Shown: positions 36,222-45,432 of the stretch, piece by piece
Layout: each line of letters begins with the position of its first letter
Numbering within the stretch: the stretch's first letter is position 1
Translations under genes and position numbers: made by a program
The notes under the pieces: generated by a model
Databases searched by the model: none
The model's input: only the letters and a program-made list of their open reading frames with translations
Told to the model about the DNA's origin: nothing
Source of the DNA: Fibrobacteria bacterium AD312
Lineage (GTDB): Bacteria; Fibrobacterota; Fibrobacteria; Fibrobacterales; Fibrobacteraceae
Assembly (NCBI GenBank): GCA_001462345.1
Contig: LIUM01000013.1
Location: forward strand, 18,560-82,559
Direction: 5' to 3'
DNA length: 64,000 nucleotides

Positions 36222-38117
36222 ATGTTTTCTATTTCGACATTTTTTGATAATATGCCAAAGTCTCTATTGAGAGAGGTTCATGCGAAAGCCTTTGGTAAAA
36301 AGGGTCTCTTAAATAATACCCTTATAGTAAAAGAATCTATTCAATATTTTAGTGAAAAAAAACGATTTGATCATTTCCTTTCTGTTTTAGAATCTTGGCA
36401 AGTCAATTGCCTTTATTTGATTTATCGCAGTGAGTCTCGAGGTCTAACTTATAATGAACTTCGCTTAACTGTTCCAGTAAATAAGGCTAGAGAATTACAA
36501 AACTTTTTATTAAATGCTTGCCGTGAATATGTCATCTGGCAAGGAAAATCTACAAGTCACGTCCTTTTATATAAAGGGTTTTCGGACTTTGTCGATTCAT
36601 TTAATAGCAGTGGAATAGAAGTGTTTTCTTCTACTGAAACCATTGGTTCCTTAGAATACGATTATTTATTTGATTGGCATATCTGTAAAATTTTAGGGAT
36701 GGCTGCAAAGGGTCTCTTAAAAGTCAATTTAACAGAAGGGCTTCATCGCAGGTCACTAGCACTTTGTGAAAACGCCATTACCTATTCCAAAGCCCTTTCC
36801 AGTAAAGCCACTCATGATGAAACTCTTTTTATTCTCCATTTCTTATCTCAAAATGATTGGCTTGGTCGTGAAGACTCTTTATTAAAGCCGACTCCAAAAG
36901 CGCACCAGTTTTTGAAGAAGAATGGATTCCGTTTACGTCAAGAAATTATTGCTTGGTGGATCAAAAATCGTTTTCGCGGAAACGAAGATCATTTCAAACG
37001 TTTACTAGAAAACTTGATTAATCCAATAAACATAGTAGATGCCGCCTATTTATTTTGGGTTATAGACCCATCTTATCGTATTTTAGAACGCACAAAAACA
37101 TTGACTTGGGATTATTTACCAAAGCCACTTAGAGAACTCTGGTTTCTTGGGTTTGTTGATTTCAAATGCGTTAAAGATAAAATACATGCGGTGTCTCTTT
37201 CAAAAATAGGTAGAGGGTATTTAGGAAATGAAGTCACGCCACTCGTTTCAGGAGAAGTCTCTTCTTTAGCCAACTTTGAATTAATCGTAGGAGCTAAAAA
37301 CTCTCCTAGATTATTGTTTCTTGTAGCTGTTCTCGCCACATCTCAAAATGATGAGGCTCATTTAAAATCAGTTTTTGAAAAAGAAGCCTATTTAGAAGGG
37401 CTAAAATCGGGTCTTACAGAAGAAGATGTGGAAGAATTTATTCACTGGATTAAACCACCTAAAAACGTACACGACTCTCTGCTGGATTGGGGTTCTTGTT
37501 TCTTTGGCGCAAAAATATCCACGGCTCGTTTATTAAAAATTGAAAACAAAAAAATCCTTGAAGAACTAATGCACTTCTCTCATTTTATGGAGCTTATAAA
37601 AGAGGCTATTCCTGGTTATGGTTTTATATTAGACCCAAGTAAAGAATCGGATGCTCTCAAACTACTTTCTCATTATGGCTTGCTTCCAAATACGAATCAA
37701 GTGCAAACGACCATAGAACCATTCAAAAATGCAAATTGGGAAAAAGAATTTGTATTGCCTTGGCCTGCCAATTTAGACCCCGATTATGAATTAAAAGAAT
37801 CGTTAGATAAAGAGTCTTTTATCTCTTCAATAGAAGCCACAAAATACGGCACACTATATCGTAAGTTAGAATTGATGGATCTAATTAAAGTCATGCGCTA
37901 TGCAAAGTCAACAAATACAATGCTTGCAGCACAAGTGAAAAATCCAGAAGAAAAACATGCCACTATTAAAGAAATGTTCTTTTATGCCCAAACACTACAT
38001 TTTTCTAAATCACCATATGCAGCGAAGGTGCAATTAAAAGACACCGAAGACACGATCGTTTTAGACCTCAATCACATTCAAGAAATCAAACTAGTCTATC
38101 AAGGAATGGATGTATAA
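36222..38117 (+). CDS. Large protein of unknown function, possible helicase-associated
   Basis: A 631-residue soluble protein I cannot assign firmly. The N-terminal 120 residues look like tandem winged-helix segments (FLSVLESWQVNCLYLIYRS, LTYNELRLTVPVNKARELQ). The C-terminal part (about 520-631, SSIEATKYGTLYRKLELMDLI ... IVLDLNHIQEIKLVYQG) is vaguely like XPB/Ssl2 N-terminal or helicase-associated regions. No ATPase motifs are present. Its position right behind the DinG-type helicase suggests a DNA-metabolism partner, but that is guilt by association. Confidence 0.65.
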   Translation: MFSISTFFDNMPKSLLREVHAKAFGKKGLLNNTLIVKESIQYFSEKKRFDHFLSVLESWQVNCLYLIYRSESRGLTYNELRLTVPVNKARELQNFLLNACREYVIWQGKSTSHVLLYKGFSDFVDSFNSSGIEVFSSTETIGSLEYDYLFDWHICKILGMAAKGLLKVNLTEGLHRRSLALCENAITYSKALSSKATHDETLFILHFLSQNDWLGREDSLLKPTPKAHQFLKKNGFRLRQEIIAWWIKNRFRGNEDHFKRLLENLINPINIVDAAYLFWVIDPSYRILERTKTLTWDYLPKPLRELWFLGFVDFKCVKDKIHAVSLSKIGRGYLGNEVTPLVSGEVSSLANFELIVGAKNSPRLLFLVAVLATSQNDEAHLKSVFEKEAYLEGLKSGLTEEDVEEFIHWIKPPKNVHDSLLDWGSCFFGAKISTARLLKIENKKILEELMHFSHFMELIKEAIPGYGFILDPSKESDALKLLSHYGLLPNTNQVQTTIEPFKNANWEKEFVLPWPANLDPDYELKESLDKESFISSIEATKYGTLYRKLELMDLIKVMRYAKSTNTMLAAQVKNPEEKHATIKEMFFYAQTLHFSKSPYAAKVQLKDTEDTIVLDLNHIQEIKLVYQGMDV

Positions 38118-38120
38118 TAA

Positions 38121-38552
38121 TTATTTCCATTTTTGATGGATCCATTGATCTATAGAATATTTTCCAGCGCGAGCAAATGCAATAACCATTAAAATGGCGG
38201 CATAAAGCAATGGCAATTCTTGCTTACCAAAGCCATCTTGACCATGTACAATAAATGCGGCCACAAGCATGGTAATTAGAAGAGGTAATGCTGCTAGGCG
38301 AACGGCTACTCCAAAGATTAAAAATAGTGAGCAAAAAACTTCTGCAAAGACGGTTAGTGCGAGCGAAGCAGTAACTCCAATGCCGATAGGATCCGCAAAT
38401 CGAATGGGACCATCGCCAATTAGCATCATCCACTTTCCGATGCCATGCGTGAGCATGAAACCCCCAACAATCAAGCGAAGAAAAAGTAATGAAAGCGAAA
38501 TATTGTTGGAGTATTCACCAGGATTAAAACATAGGTCTAGGATTTTTTTCAT
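38121..38552 (-). CDS. DoxX-family membrane protein
   Basis: A 143-residue integral membrane protein with four predicted helices (about 20-40, 58-82, 86-104 and 112-130). The DoxX-family start LLFLRLIVGGFMLTHGIGK and the conserved FAEVFCSLFLIFGVAVRLAALP segment are present. DoxX/DoxD proteins associate with quinone or thiol redox systems; the substrate is unknown here. It converges tail-to-tail with the plus-strand gene, with only 3 bp between stops. It is preceded on its own strand by the helicase gene, which ends 38 bp upstream. Confidence 0.9.
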   Translation of the reverse strand: MKKILDLCFNPGEYSNNISLSLLFLRLIVGGFMLTHGIGKWMMLIGDGPIRFADPIGIGVTASLALTVFAEVFCSLFLIFGVAVRLAALPLLITMLVAAFIVHGQDGFGKQELPLLYAAILMVIAFARAGKYSIDQWIHQKWK

Positions 38553-38589
38553 AAGACTCCCTTTTTTGGTTTAGTAAAATAAAAGTAAT

Positions 38590-41500
38590 TTATTTTTTGA
38601 AATAATTCACTAGTATTTCTTTTATATGGTTATAACGCCTAGCGTAAGAGTTTGGCACGCGAATCAGCGTAAATTCATGCGTTTTGCAAATGAGCTCTTT
38701 GGCTTGATCGCATTTAATTCTGTTTTCATTAGTTCTATGTTCTTCACCATCTAATTCAATCGCGAGAATTGGAATTTCTGTATGGCCCTCTTTTTCATAT
38801 AATACAAAATCAAATCGTCCAGAATAAAAAAGCGGATTTCGACTCGCATTTTCTTCAAAAACCTGAGCAATAGGAACTTCAGTTTTGATTGTATACTTCT
38901 TTTGTTCATCCACCACGGAAAGCACATGATTGATATTTATAAAAAAATCGGATTCTGTTTTTGTGCTATAAGGTTTAAGCCCTAAAGCTCTTGAATGAGA
39001 ATGCTTGGGCGTTACCTTATAATCGCCATTGGTTTTGACGTATTGTACTAATTCATAAAGATCATCTGCTTGAGTATGGAGCCTATTGAGAGTTTCTGTA
39101 TTAGAAAAGAGAACTAGTTCCTCTTTCGCTCTCGAAACAGCCACATTGATCAATTCTTTATTTTTAGAAAACCATTCATAAGTACGAGAACTAGTTTTTT
39201 GTGTGATGGCAAAAGAGAACAAGATGATATCCTTTTCATCTCCTTGAAACTCGTGTACGGTTCCACAGAGTGGCTCTAATCCTCTCTCAATCAATGCCAT
39301 ATTAATTCTTGCTTTTTGTGCTACAAAAGGGGTAATTACACCAATCGATTTATCTGGATATTTTTTTACATAATCTACAATTGACAATGCTTCATTATAA
39401 GAAGTGTTTCTATCCACAGGATTTTCATTGGGTGTTTCTTGAAAAATTAAGGGAGGTAAGTCTCTTTTTTCTGTTTTGACGAGCAATTTATTGTTGTAGT
39501 ATTTTTTGTTATTAAAACTGATAATCTCTTTGGCGGAACGATAATGATGGCTTAGTAAGACTTCATCACTAATAGAATCAGCAGCTAGGAATGTTTTATA
39601 AATAGAGTTGTTTTTATAATCATATTCTGGAGCGATATTATATTTCCGAATTAACACATTATTGTCGAGATCATCTAAAGTGATTACCGGATTTAATTGT
39701 TGAGGATCGCCTACGAGCATCAGATTTTGTCCACGCAGAATGGGTAATAGTGCCATGGCTACATCACATTGGCTTGCTTCATCAACAATAGTCAAATCAA
39801 AATGAATGCTTGGAGAGGCTAGCTTTTTAGCGGACTGATTGGTGGTGGCGATGATGGGGAATACTCTCAATAAATGATGTAAATTGCCATCCTCTCTTAA
39901 ATAATGATTCAGTTTTTTAACGGCATCGTCTTGGTCTTCTAATTCTAGAATTTTCAAAAGCTCTTTGTATTTGGGCTCTTTTAAGCGCTGAATATATTGT
40001 GCTGACAAATAACGTAAATAAAATAGAAATTTTTGGAAATCATTAGGCAATAAAAATTTGACCTTTTCATCAGAGATTTCTTCAAATGCAGAAATTTGCT
40101 TTTCGATTTCCCGTAATTGTTTACTCTGCACATTCATATTGACATTGAAATTTTGATTCTGATTTAAAAAATCTTCAATAGTTTCTTTCCGTTCTAGTAA
40201 ATCAAGCTTGTCTTCGTAATTCTCAAGGTACTCCGCGAGCTTAGCTGTATTTTCAATTTTAATTTCGGTGAAATCGTCTAAGGCCTTATTTTTGATTGTC
40301 CAGCTTTTTGTGTATTCAAAAATATTCTTAATATATTGAATAGACTTTTTCACTTCATCATTATTTCCAAGCCGTAAAATGGGAAAAGGAATTATCTTAT
40401 CATCAATGGTGATACTTGATAAAATCTTAAAAGCCCCATTAATCGGATGATTATTTTGAGAGGAAAGCAAGACAGTCTTTTTATTAAAAAGAGCGCTAAT
40501 CATCGTATTGGCAATAGTCTTTGTTTTTCCAGTTCCTGGAGGCCCTTGAATATAAGTAATAGGATATTTCAGTGATTTATGAATGGCAAGTAGTTGATCT
40601 AGATTAACTTGATCATCCATCAAGACGATGGGGTAGTTTTTTGTGTTTCGAGAAGGGCGTAGTAAATCGCCAAAAAAGGCTCGTAAAGGAGTACTCACAG
40701 AACCATCAGAGACAGATTTCGTAATAGCATCATATTCAATGGTCAAATCAGGAGACTTGGACTCAAGCGCAATAATATGCGGCATGTCATCAAGGAGTTC
40801 ATGGCTTTTTAAATTCCCATGTTTTAAAATAAGCTCTTTGATGGTCTTTTCATTCTCATCAAAATCTTTTAATAAATATAGGTCTTCTTCGTACAAGTAA
40901 TTTGAAACTTTGACAACATTATCTAGCGTTTGATTCTTAAGAATAAAACGAGTCAAAACTCGCGAGTTTTTCGATAAAATTAATTGCTTATTTTGAATAT
41001 CAAAAAGCAGTTCTTTGAATGCTAAAACATAAAGCCCTTTGAGGGTTTTGATGCTTAACGTATTCAGCCCAAAAAGTTCTATAGGGGTAAAGTCGCTATT
41101 TGATTTTTTTGAAGCCTTCTTTTTGAAATAATCAATTAAAAAATCACATTCTTCTTGTGTTAGCTGATAACAACCATTCAAAAACTTCGATTCATCTAGA
41201 TGCTCTAAAAGGCCAAAACTCTTCTCATAATTATCACTAGACAATTTTTGACATTCTTGCAAATACGTTAAAATCTTGATATTGTGAATGTTGGAAAAAA
41301 GACAAGAATACTTTGTTGGATTCTCATTAAGTTCATGAAGCAAGGAATTATTTCTTGCCGCATAAGAACCCTCAATAATTTGAGCCTGCTTAATCCCATC
41401 GAAAAATATCTCTAGCCGAGTGCACACATGAGTTTTTAAATGAAGGCCCATGACCTCTAATTTGGCTTTATCTTCTCCATTCTTATTGATAATAATGATA

Positions 41501-41610
41501 TTGAGAATACTTATCCAATAATAAGTCGTTTTCTTTTCGGCGTTCACATATTCAATAGAGAGCCATCGGCCCTCATGTATTGCTCTGAATATGGTCCTAG
41601 AAGTACTCAT
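38590..41610 (-). CDS. SF1 (UPF1/DNA2-like) helicase fused to a PD-(D/E)XK/DUF2726-like nuclease domain
   Basis: A 1006-residue protein. The N-terminal 300 residues are unassigned. Helicase motif I GPPGTGKT lies near 355, motif II IVDEASQCD near 610, motif V VHEFQGDEKDI near 790 and motif VI NVAVSRAKEEL near 820, the UPF1/DNA2-like SF1B pattern. A roughly 145-residue insertion separates motifs I and II and may be a coiled 1B/stalk region (EYLENYEDKLDLLERKE). The last 100 residues contain SGRFDFVLYE, ILAIELDGEEH and a downstream CDQAKELIC lysine, a likely nuclease site (D...E-x-D-G...K). Such fusions occur in defence islands and housekeeping loci alike. A remnant of a second copy lies directly upstream. 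Confidence 0.9.
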   Translation of the reverse strand: MSTSRTIFRAIHEGRWLSIEYVNAEKKTTYYWISILNIIIINKNGEDKAKLEVMGLHLKTHVCTRLEIFFDGIKQAQIIEGSYAARNNSLLHELNENPTKYSCLFSNIHNIKILTYLQECQKLSSDNYEKSFGLLEHLDESKFLNGCYQLTQEECDFLIDYFKKKASKKSNSDFTPIELFGLNTLSIKTLKGLYVLAFKELLFDIQNKQLILSKNSRVLTRFILKNQTLDNVVKVSNYLYEEDLYLLKDFDENEKTIKELILKHGNLKSHELLDDMPHIIALESKSPDLTIEYDAITKSVSDGSVSTPLRAFFGDLLRPSRNTKNYPIVLMDDQVNLDQLLAIHKSLKYPITYIQGPPGTGKTKTIANTMISALFNKKTVLLSSQNNHPINGAFKILSSITIDDKIIPFPILRLGNNDEVKKSIQYIKNIFEYTKSWTIKNKALDDFTEIKIENTAKLAEYLENYEDKLDLLERKETIEDFLNQNQNFNVNMNVQSKQLREIEKQISAFEEISDEKVKFLLPNDFQKFLFYLRYLSAQYIQRLKEPKYKELLKILELEDQDDAVKKLNHYLREDGNLHHLLRVFPIIATTNQSAKKLASPSIHFDLTIVDEASQCDVAMALLPILRGQNLMLVGDPQQLNPVITLDDLDNNVLIRKYNIAPEYDYKNNSIYKTFLAADSISDEVLLSHHYRSAKEIISFNNKKYYNNKLLVKTEKRDLPPLIFQETPNENPVDRNTSYNEALSIVDYVKKYPDKSIGVITPFVAQKARINMALIERGLEPLCGTVHEFQGDEKDIILFSFAITQKTSSRTYEWFSKNKELINVAVSRAKEELVLFSNTETLNRLHTQADDLYELVQYVKTNGDYKVTPKHSHSRALGLKPYSTKTESDFFININHVLSVVDEQKKYTIKTEVPIAQVFEENASRNPLFYSGRFDFVLYEKEGHTEIPILAIELDGEEHRTNENRIKCDQAKELICKTHEFTLIRVPNSYARRYNHIKEILVNYFKK

Positions 41611-41696
41611 AAATCAAATATATTCTTAAAATAGAGATAAAGATAACATCAAGTAATATTAAACTAATAGATTGGGTTAATCTAATTATTAAAAAT

Positions 41697-42019
41697 AAAT
41701 ATTTTTTGAAATAATTCACTAGTATTTCTTTTATATGGCTATAACGCCTAGCGTAAGAGTTTGGCACGCGAATCAGCGTAAATTCATGCGTTTTGCAAAT
41801 GCGCTCTTTGGCTTGATCGCATTTAATTCTGTTTTCATTAGTTCTATGTTCATCACCATCTAATTCAATCGCGAGAATCGCTACTTCGGTATGAGCGTCT
41901 TTTTCGTACAGTACAAAATCAAATCGCCCGGAATAAAAAAGAGTATTTCCACTAGTATTGTTTTCAAAAACTTGAGCAAAAGGTACTTCTGTTTTTACGG
42001 TATATCTTTTTTGATCGAA
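41697..42019 (-). pseudogene. Degraded second copy of the helicase C-terminal nuclease domain
   Basis: This segment is a close copy of 38587-38910, the 3' end of the neighbouring helicase gene. It translates on the minus strand to about 105 residues matching that nuclease domain, for example SGRFDFVLYEKDAHTE, AIELDGDEHR and LVNYFKK. A TAG lies in frame just before the conserved part, no start codon is present, and the copy's own terminal stop has become TAT. It is therefore a 5'-truncated remnant. It probably came from a tandem duplication or from recombination between related helicases. Confidence 0.88.
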
Positions 42020-42059
42020 ATTCTAATAAGTGCATTTTTCGGGAAAAACGGCAAAAATT

Positions 42060-42515
42060 TTATTTTGCGTTTAAAGGCCTACTAGAAAATCCCTTAAGAA
42101 TTTTTGGGCTTTCGCAATTATACATATCAATGTAAACTTTCTTCTCGTAAGGCTTATTTTCAATAAATACAGTATAAATATCAATCATCAGAATACGGCC
42201 ATCTGTATATGTTGTACTCGTGCTGCCTTGTCTATCAACCCCTGTGATGCTTTTTCCGTTGGGACCTAATAATTGGGATAAATAAATGTATTCGTTTTCT
42301 GGGCCTCCACCGACTCGAACAGCATTGTCCACTGTAAATCCATAAGTTGGATCTTTTGAAATCTCCGTGGATGCGTCAAGAATAACTACACAACTTTCAT
42401 CAATGGGTCTAGGCATATAATGACTTCTAGGGCTGCTGCTACAGCCAATAATCATAGAACAAAGGATCATGAAAAAAATGCCGTTGATTAAAAGACGCTT
42501 TGATGATAAAAACAT
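42060..42515 (-). CDS. Hypothetical lipoprotein
   Basis: A 151-residue lipoprotein (lipobox IIGC, Cys about residue 25, then SSSPRS). The body is short and beta-rich (CVVILDASTE, IYLSQLLGPNGKSITGVDRQ, GRILMIDIYTVFIENKP) and has no recognised family. A single late cysteine (YNCESP) could pair with Cys in ESCVVIL. It sits between the nuclease remnant and the NERD/zinc-ribbon gene on the same strand; no functional link is evident. Confidence 0.75.
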   Translation of the reverse strand: MFLSSKRLLINGIFFMILCSMIIGCSSSPRSHYMPRPIDESCVVILDASTEISKDPTYGFTVDNAVRVGGGPENEYIYLSQLLGPNGKSITGVDRQGSTSTTYTDGRILMIDIYTVFIENKPYEKKVYIDMYNCESPKILKGFSSRPLNAK

Positions 42516-42597
42516 GAATAGTTCTCCTCAATTTCTATGGATTCATGGTTCGTTAAATATAGACTATAAAAATTAAATAAACTCGAAAACGATCGGC

Positions 42598-43653
42598 TTA
42601 TTTTATCATAAAACGGCATTTGGGGAAATTGGAACACCCCCAGAATTGATTCCCTGAATGAGCTCCTCTTTTTGCTGTTCTAAAAACCATGGGGCTACCA
42701 CAGCGCGGGCATATCTTTTCATTTTCATCGGCTTGGGCTTTATTTTCATTGACTTTGATTTCGTTCTTCTCTACTATAGTTTTTTTTTCGGTATTGTCTT
42801 TTTTATATGATTCACGAATCTCTGGCGGTATATACTTTTCATCACCCATAGGCTCATCCATTTTGGATGTAGAATGCGAGAGACTACATTCTTCTAACAT
42901 AGCTTCATATTTTTTAGCATAATCAGATTGATTTGGAATACTGCAATTCACATAGAAAAACATTACTTCTTCCATTTCTTTATCGGAAGACTCATAATTA
43001 TCATCAGAAGAGTCAACTTTTTTTATGTAAGAGATAAGTTGATCTGCACGAATAATCTGTTCACGAATTTGTTTAGGTGCATTTTTATCGTTCAAGACAG
43101 TTTTTTCGTTGGCAAGAACAACTATCGAACGGTAACATTTTGGAAAAGCGGTGTCATAAAAAAGTTTTCCTAATAAATTGTTTTTCACCAGTCGACGCAC
43201 TTCTTTTAAAACATTAAGATGACGCTCATTTTGAGTGATGGGGGAATAAAGGCCTTCTTTTTTATAAGTTTTACCATACCGAATATGACGAATAAAATTA
43301 CCTTTGTCGTCAATTTCTATATCTCCATAAAGATTCTTGCATTCAATTACAAAAAGATGCTTTCGAGTCATCACTAAAAAATCAATTTGCGCAGATAATT
43401 CTCCCTTTTTCAAATATAAATCATGCGCGATCATCATATCTAGACCACTATTTTTTAATTCGTAAATAATCTGCTTTTCGCCATAGAGGCCAGCTTCTGC
43501 GTTACGGATTTGCTCCTCAATTTTATCCTTAAGAGATCCAGAAGCTTTTGAAGATAGAAACTTCAGTTTTCCGATATAATCACTAGTATCACTCGCGTCC
43601 TTCACAAAAACAGGCCCTAAACGCTTTCCAAATAATGAATCTAATAACGACAT
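42598..43653 (-). CDS. NERD-domain nuclease-like protein with C-terminal zinc ribbon
   Basis: From the ATG at 43653 (GAGG six bases upstream; an ATG at 43665 is the alternative) the product has 351 residues. The N-terminal half is a NERD (nuclease-related) domain: GLYGEKQIIYELKNSG, AQIDFLVMTRKHLFVIECKNLYGDIEID, with Asp and ExK in the PD-(D/E)XK arrangement. A charged linker (about 265-310) leads to a topoisomerase-I-type C4 zinc ribbon (CPRCGSPM ... WGCSNFPKC), which typically binds single-stranded DNA. It is divergently oriented from a membrane NERD gene 39 bp away. The substrate is unknown. Confidence 0.9.
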   Translation of the reverse strand: MSLLDSLFGKRLGPVFVKDASDTSDYIGKLKFLSSKASGSLKDKIEEQIRNAEAGLYGEKQIIYELKNSGLDMMIAHDLYLKKGELSAQIDFLVMTRKHLFVIECKNLYGDIEIDDKGNFIRHIRYGKTYKKEGLYSPITQNERHLNVLKEVRRLVKNNLLGKLFYDTAFPKCYRSIVVLANEKTVLNDKNAPKQIREQIIRADQLISYIKKVDSSDDNYESSDKEMEEVMFFYVNCSIPNQSDYAKKYEAMLEECSLSHSTSKMDEPMGDEKYIPPEIRESYKKDNTEKKTIVEKNEIKVNENKAQADENEKICPRCGSPMVFRTAKRGAHSGNQFWGCSNFPKCRFMIK

Positions 43654-43692
43654 TGCATACCTCATCGAAAATATAAGTTATATTAAAAAAAT

Positions 43693-44598
43693 ATGACTCG
43701 CTTTAATGATTATAATGAATCTTCTACGGCAAAAAAAAATATTTCAATTATTCTATTAGTGCTAAGTGTAGTCTATACTCTTTTTCCAAACATTCCTTTC
43801 CCTTTTGACGACATAGCCTTGATTATTGCTGCTATTTCTAACGCTGGATATCATTTGTTAAACCCGCAACAAATAATTATAAAAAGGGTGATGAATGTTT
43901 TACGGAAAATTTTATTTGCGATTTATATAGTGATTGTTGTTTTTGGCGGGCTTATTCTTCTTATTACACTCCATTTAGCTGGAGTTGATTTTAAAAATGC
44001 TTTGTGGATTTATGTTTTTATATTAGCAACGCTATTATTTATGGGGCGTTTTTTTCAAAATAAGTTAGTCGGCTGGATTGGAGAGGTGTATTCAGCAAGT
44101 GTTATTCGAATGATTACTAGAGGCGTTGTCCTTAAAGACGTCTATATTGAAGGCTCAAGTAATGTGGTACAAATTGATATTATAGCGATTACGGAGAAAG
44201 GTGTTCTGGTGATTGAGAAAAAAACAATGATTGGATTAATTCTAGGCGATGAGTATCAAAAACAATGGACTATTTCATTGAAAAGAGGAAAATTAAAATA
44301 TCCAATGAAAAATCCTTTACATCAGAATTATGGTCATATAAAAGTATTAGAAGAAAAATTTCCAGAATATAAAGATTACTTCATTAATTTGGTTGTTTTT
44401 GGTAATAACGCTAAGTTAGGAAAAAAAATTCCAGATAATGTTATTACAGATCGGCAGTTTTTAAAGTATTATCGCTCGCTAGCAAATAGAATGAGTCCAT
44501 CTCTACAGGAAGATTTTACTTCACTTTTAATGGAATTAAGTAAAAATCGCGAAGAAGTAAAAAGAAAGCATAAAAACAAAATTAGACAATATAAATAG
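43693..44598 (+). CDS. Membrane-anchored NERD-domain protein
   Basis: A 301-residue protein with hydrophobic segments at about 15-32, 38-52, 70-95 and 103-120, followed by a cytoplasmic NERD-like domain (about 122-235). GWIGEVYSASVIR, VVQIDIIAITEKGVLVIEKKT and the downstream W-x-I-x-L pattern match NERD, with Asp and E-x-K retained. The C-terminal 60 residues are basic (EEVKRKHKNKIRQYK). No Shine-Dalgarno is obvious. Its divergent pairing with the zinc-ribbon NERD gene suggests a shared control region and possibly a joint nucleic-acid function at the membrane. Confidence 0.8.
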   Translation: MTRFNDYNESSTAKKNISIILLVLSVVYTLFPNIPFPFDDIALIIAAISNAGYHLLNPQQIIIKRVMNVLRKILFAIYIVIVVFGGLILLITLHLAGVDFKNALWIYVFILATLLFMGRFFQNKLVGWIGEVYSASVIRMITRGVVLKDVYIEGSSNVVQIDIIAITEKGVLVIEKKTMIGLILGDEYQKQWTISLKRGKLKYPMKNPLHQNYGHIKVLEEKFPEYKDYFINLVVFGNNAKLGKKIPDNVITDRQFLKYYRSLANRMSPSLQEDFTSLLMELSKNREEVKRKHKNKIRQYK

Positions 44599-44644
44599 TC
44601 TCCCTTATCCCCCCTTTTTTATCCTGAAAAACTTTATTTTCCAT

Positions 44645-44688
44645 TTGCCAAATAGCTGTAGTCATTCTATATTTGTAATCATTACAAA
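44645..44688 (+). promoter_or_regulatory. Rubrerythrin promoter with PerR box
   Basis: TTGCCA (44645-44650) and TATATT (44668-44673) are separated by exactly 17 bp. Immediately downstream, TTTGTAATCATTACAAA (44672-44688) is a perfect 17-bp inverted repeat centred on C44680, matching the PerR/Fur box style. It overlaps the -10 edge and transcription start, as expected for a repressor site. The PerR-type gene lies in the same unit. Confidence 0.85.
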
Positions 44689-44730
44689 ATTAAACTAAAA
44701 ACAAAATGCGTCTAGCGCATAGGAGTTAAT

Positions 44731-45405
44731 ATGAAAGTATGGGTTTGTTCCGTTTGTGGTTATGTTCATATGGGTGAAGAACCTCCTGAAGTTTGTCCTG
44801 TTTGTAAGGCACCGGCTTCAAAGTTTAATCTTAAAGAACAGTCTAAAAAAGAAAAGACATGGATTTGTGTCGTTTGCGGTTACAAGCATGTTGGTGAAGA
44901 TGCCTTGGATGAATGCCCTCAATGTAAAGCTCCAAAATCTAAGTTTAAGCTTCAAGAAATGAGCCTCACTGAAAAAATAATTTGGGCTGATGAGCATAAA
45001 ATTGGTGTGGCGCAAGGATTAGATGAATGGGTTGTTCAATCTCTTCGTGAAAATTTTACTGCGGAATGTACAGAAGTCGGTATGTATTTGGCGATGAGCC
45101 GTCAAGCTGATCGAGATGGTCTCCCAGAAGTTGCAGAAGCTTATAAGCGCATTGCTTTTGAAGAAGCAGAACATGCGGCTAAGTTTGCAGAACTTTTAGG
45201 TGAAGTGGTTCATGCTGATACAAAGAAAAACTTGGAACTTCGCGTGGCTGCCGAAGCTGGCGCTACAGAAGGAAAGCTTGAATTGGCGAAAAAAGCAAAA
45301 GAGCTTGGCTACGATGCGATTCATGATACCGTTCACGAAATGTGTAAAGACGAAGCTCGTCATGGTTCTGCATTTCAAGGTTTATTAGGTCGTTATTTTA
45401 AGTAA
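44731..45405 (+). CDS. Rubrerythrin with two N-terminal rubredoxin domains
   Basis: A 224-residue non-haem peroxidase, likely reducing H2O2 with electrons passed through its rubredoxin centres. Two tandem rubredoxin-like domains carry CxxC pairs Cys6/Cys9-Cys22/Cys25 and Cys46/Cys49-Cys62/Cys65. They precede the diiron four-helix domain (about 100-224) with FEEAEH (143-148) and DEARHG (207-212). The domain order is that of reverse rubrerythrins, but usually only one rubredoxin module is present. GGAG lies seven bases before ATG 44731. A PerR box overlaps its promoter and perR follows 27 bp downstream. Confidence 0.95.
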   Translation: MKVWVCSVCGYVHMGEEPPEVCPVCKAPASKFNLKEQSKKEKTWICVVCGYKHVGEDALDECPQCKAPKSKFKLQEMSLTEKIIWADEHKIGVAQGLDEWVVQSLRENFTAECTEVGMYLAMSRQADRDGLPEVAEAYKRIAFEEAEHAAKFAELLGEVVHADTKKNLELRVAAEAGATEGKLELAKKAKELGYDAIHDTVHEMCKDEARHGSAFQGLLGRYFK

Positions 45406-45411
45406 TGGAAG

Positions 45412-45432
45412 AGGGAGAGTAATCCCTTTTTT
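45412..45432 (+). terminator. Small hairpin with U-run between rubrerythrin and perR genes
   Basis: AGGGA (45412-45416), loop GAGTAA and TCCCT (45423-45427) are followed by a T-run to 45432, directly abutting the perR ATG. It could be a weak terminator that lowers perR expression. The only Shine-Dalgarno-like sequence for perR (GGGAG) lies within the 5' arm. Confidence 0.5.

Noticed and set aside
41891..42085. 64-codon plus-strand open frame
   Set aside because: It overlaps the nuclease-domain remnant on the opposite strand and shows no independent features.
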